From Bacillota bacterium (GTDB lineage: Bacteria; Bacillota_I; Bacilli_A; ML615J-28; CAG-698), in NCBI GenBank assembly GCA_023422115.1, contig JAEZSA010000028.1, positions 1 through 7,386 on the forward strand: a DNA stretch of 7,386 nucleotides. The letters are read 5' to 3'. The first letter of the stretch is position 1. Every line of letters starts with the position of its first letter. The notes under the pieces are model-generated. The model searched no databases. It was not told where the DNA came from and saw only the letters and a list, made by a program, of their open reading frames with translations. Below, piece after piece: positions 7,147 through 7,386 of the stretch. Position numbers and translations under genes: made by a program.

Positions 7147-7296
7147 CTCTTAAATCTATTAACGCTAGACTCACGGATTATTTTCATAATCGGCTCCACG
7201 ATAGTAATCATTAAGATTTATTAGTAGTTTTCACCATTCTACCTCTCTAAGAATAAATTGATTCAATGATCGTGTTCGTATCAAAGCCTTTTATAT

Positions 7297-7325
7297 ATTA
7301 TATAGCGATATTATTATTTCGTCAA
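7297..7325 (-). promoter_or_regulatory. Sigma-A promoter of the thrS transcription unit
   Basis: The -35 box TTGACG (7325-7320) and the -10 box TATAAT (7302-7297) are separated by 17 nt. That is five of six and six of six consensus bases with ideal spacing. Transcription should start near 7290-7288, just before the T-box Stem I. No other promoter of this quality is visible downstream between thrS and uppP. Confidence 0.92.
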
Positions 7326-7328
7326 TAC

Positions 7329-7385
7329 TTATCGCGCAATAACATTTACTTTTATTGTACATGTTTGCGTTGGATCAGTATTTAG
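7329..7385 (-). CDS. Possible C-terminal end of an upstream protein (window edge)
   Basis: One minus-strand frame is open from the right edge for 18 codons, reads LNTDPTQTCTIKVNVIAR and stops at TAA (7331-7329), 3 nt before the thrS -35 box. The alternating polar/hydrophobic ending looks like a final beta strand. The other two minus frames stop at once. It is too short to identify and could be chance. Confidence 0.3.
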   Translation of the reverse strand, partial: LNTDPTQTCTIKVNVIAR

Positions 7386-7386
7386 C

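Larger units (their letters stand above)
7074..7290 (-). promoter_or_regulatory. T-box riboswitch leader (tRNA-Thr responsive) controlling thrS
   Basis: The whole leader can be folded by eye. Stem I has a base CACGAT (7274-7269) with ATCGTG (7202-7197), a middle ATTTATT (7258-7252) with AATAAAT (7222-7216), and a tip GTAG/CTAC. The tip is preceded by the conserved AGAGAG bulge (7248-7243) and closed by a loop containing GGTGAAA, typical of T-box Stem I. On the 3' side, just above the base helix, ACT (7205-7203) is a threonine codon followed by A and is the likely specifier. A GATTAT-GAAA-ATAATC hairpin follows at 7191-7176, and a stem III hairpin at 7146-7130 lies just before the T-box sequence. 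Uncharged tRNA-Thr should stabilise the antiterminator and allow readthrough; charged tRNA should give termination. The T-box class is certain; the exact specifier register is less so. Confidence 0.95.

Noticed and set aside
7361..7386. Plus-strand ATG at the right edge as the start of a divergent gene
   Set aside because: Only eight codons are visible, with no Shine-Dalgarno in front.

Overview
This 7.4 kb window is AT-rich and every real gene lies on the minus strand, so transcription runs from the right edge (about 7325) towards position 1. The T-box leader in front of thrS, the strong purine-rich ribosome binding sites and the AT-rich composition point to a low-GC Gram-positive bacterium (Bacillota). 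TGA is used as a stop (the opine dehydrogenase-like gene ends in TGA just before the next start), which argues against the Mycoplasma code. I cannot name the genus; a Bacilli/Erysipelotrichia- or Clostridia-type organism is an inference only.

Right edge to 7015: a possible last stretch of an upstream reading frame, then a near-consensus sigma-A promoter (TTGACG, 17 nt, TATAAT). It is followed by a complete T-box riboswitch with Stem I and a candidate ACU threonine specifier, a stem III hairpin, the T-box antiterminator and an intrinsic terminator. This leader controls thrS (7014-5104), a full-length class II threonyl-tRNA synthetase.

5100 to 1455: three genes follow thrS with gaps of 3, 20 and 2 nt. 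The first is a membrane-hairpin protein related to M28 metallopeptidases that has lost most metal ligands. The second is a full-length membrane-bound nucleotide-sugar 4,6-dehydratase of the WbpM/PglF/CapD type. The third is the undecaprenyl-pyrophosphate phosphatase UppP. No promoter or terminator is visible between them, so they look co-transcribed with thrS.

1454 to 1: after a 136-nt gap come an opine dehydrogenase-like gene and, 6 nt further on, the first 76 codons of a DUF368/PopT-type undecaprenyl-phosphate translocase that runs off the left edge.

The common theme downstream of thrS is the undecaprenyl carrier: UppP regenerates undecaprenyl phosphate, PopT returns it across the membrane, and the 4,6-dehydratase supplies sugars of the kind assembled on that carrier. 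The roles of the degenerate M28-like protein and of the opine dehydrogenase-like enzyme in this set are unknown and are the most interesting parts of the window.
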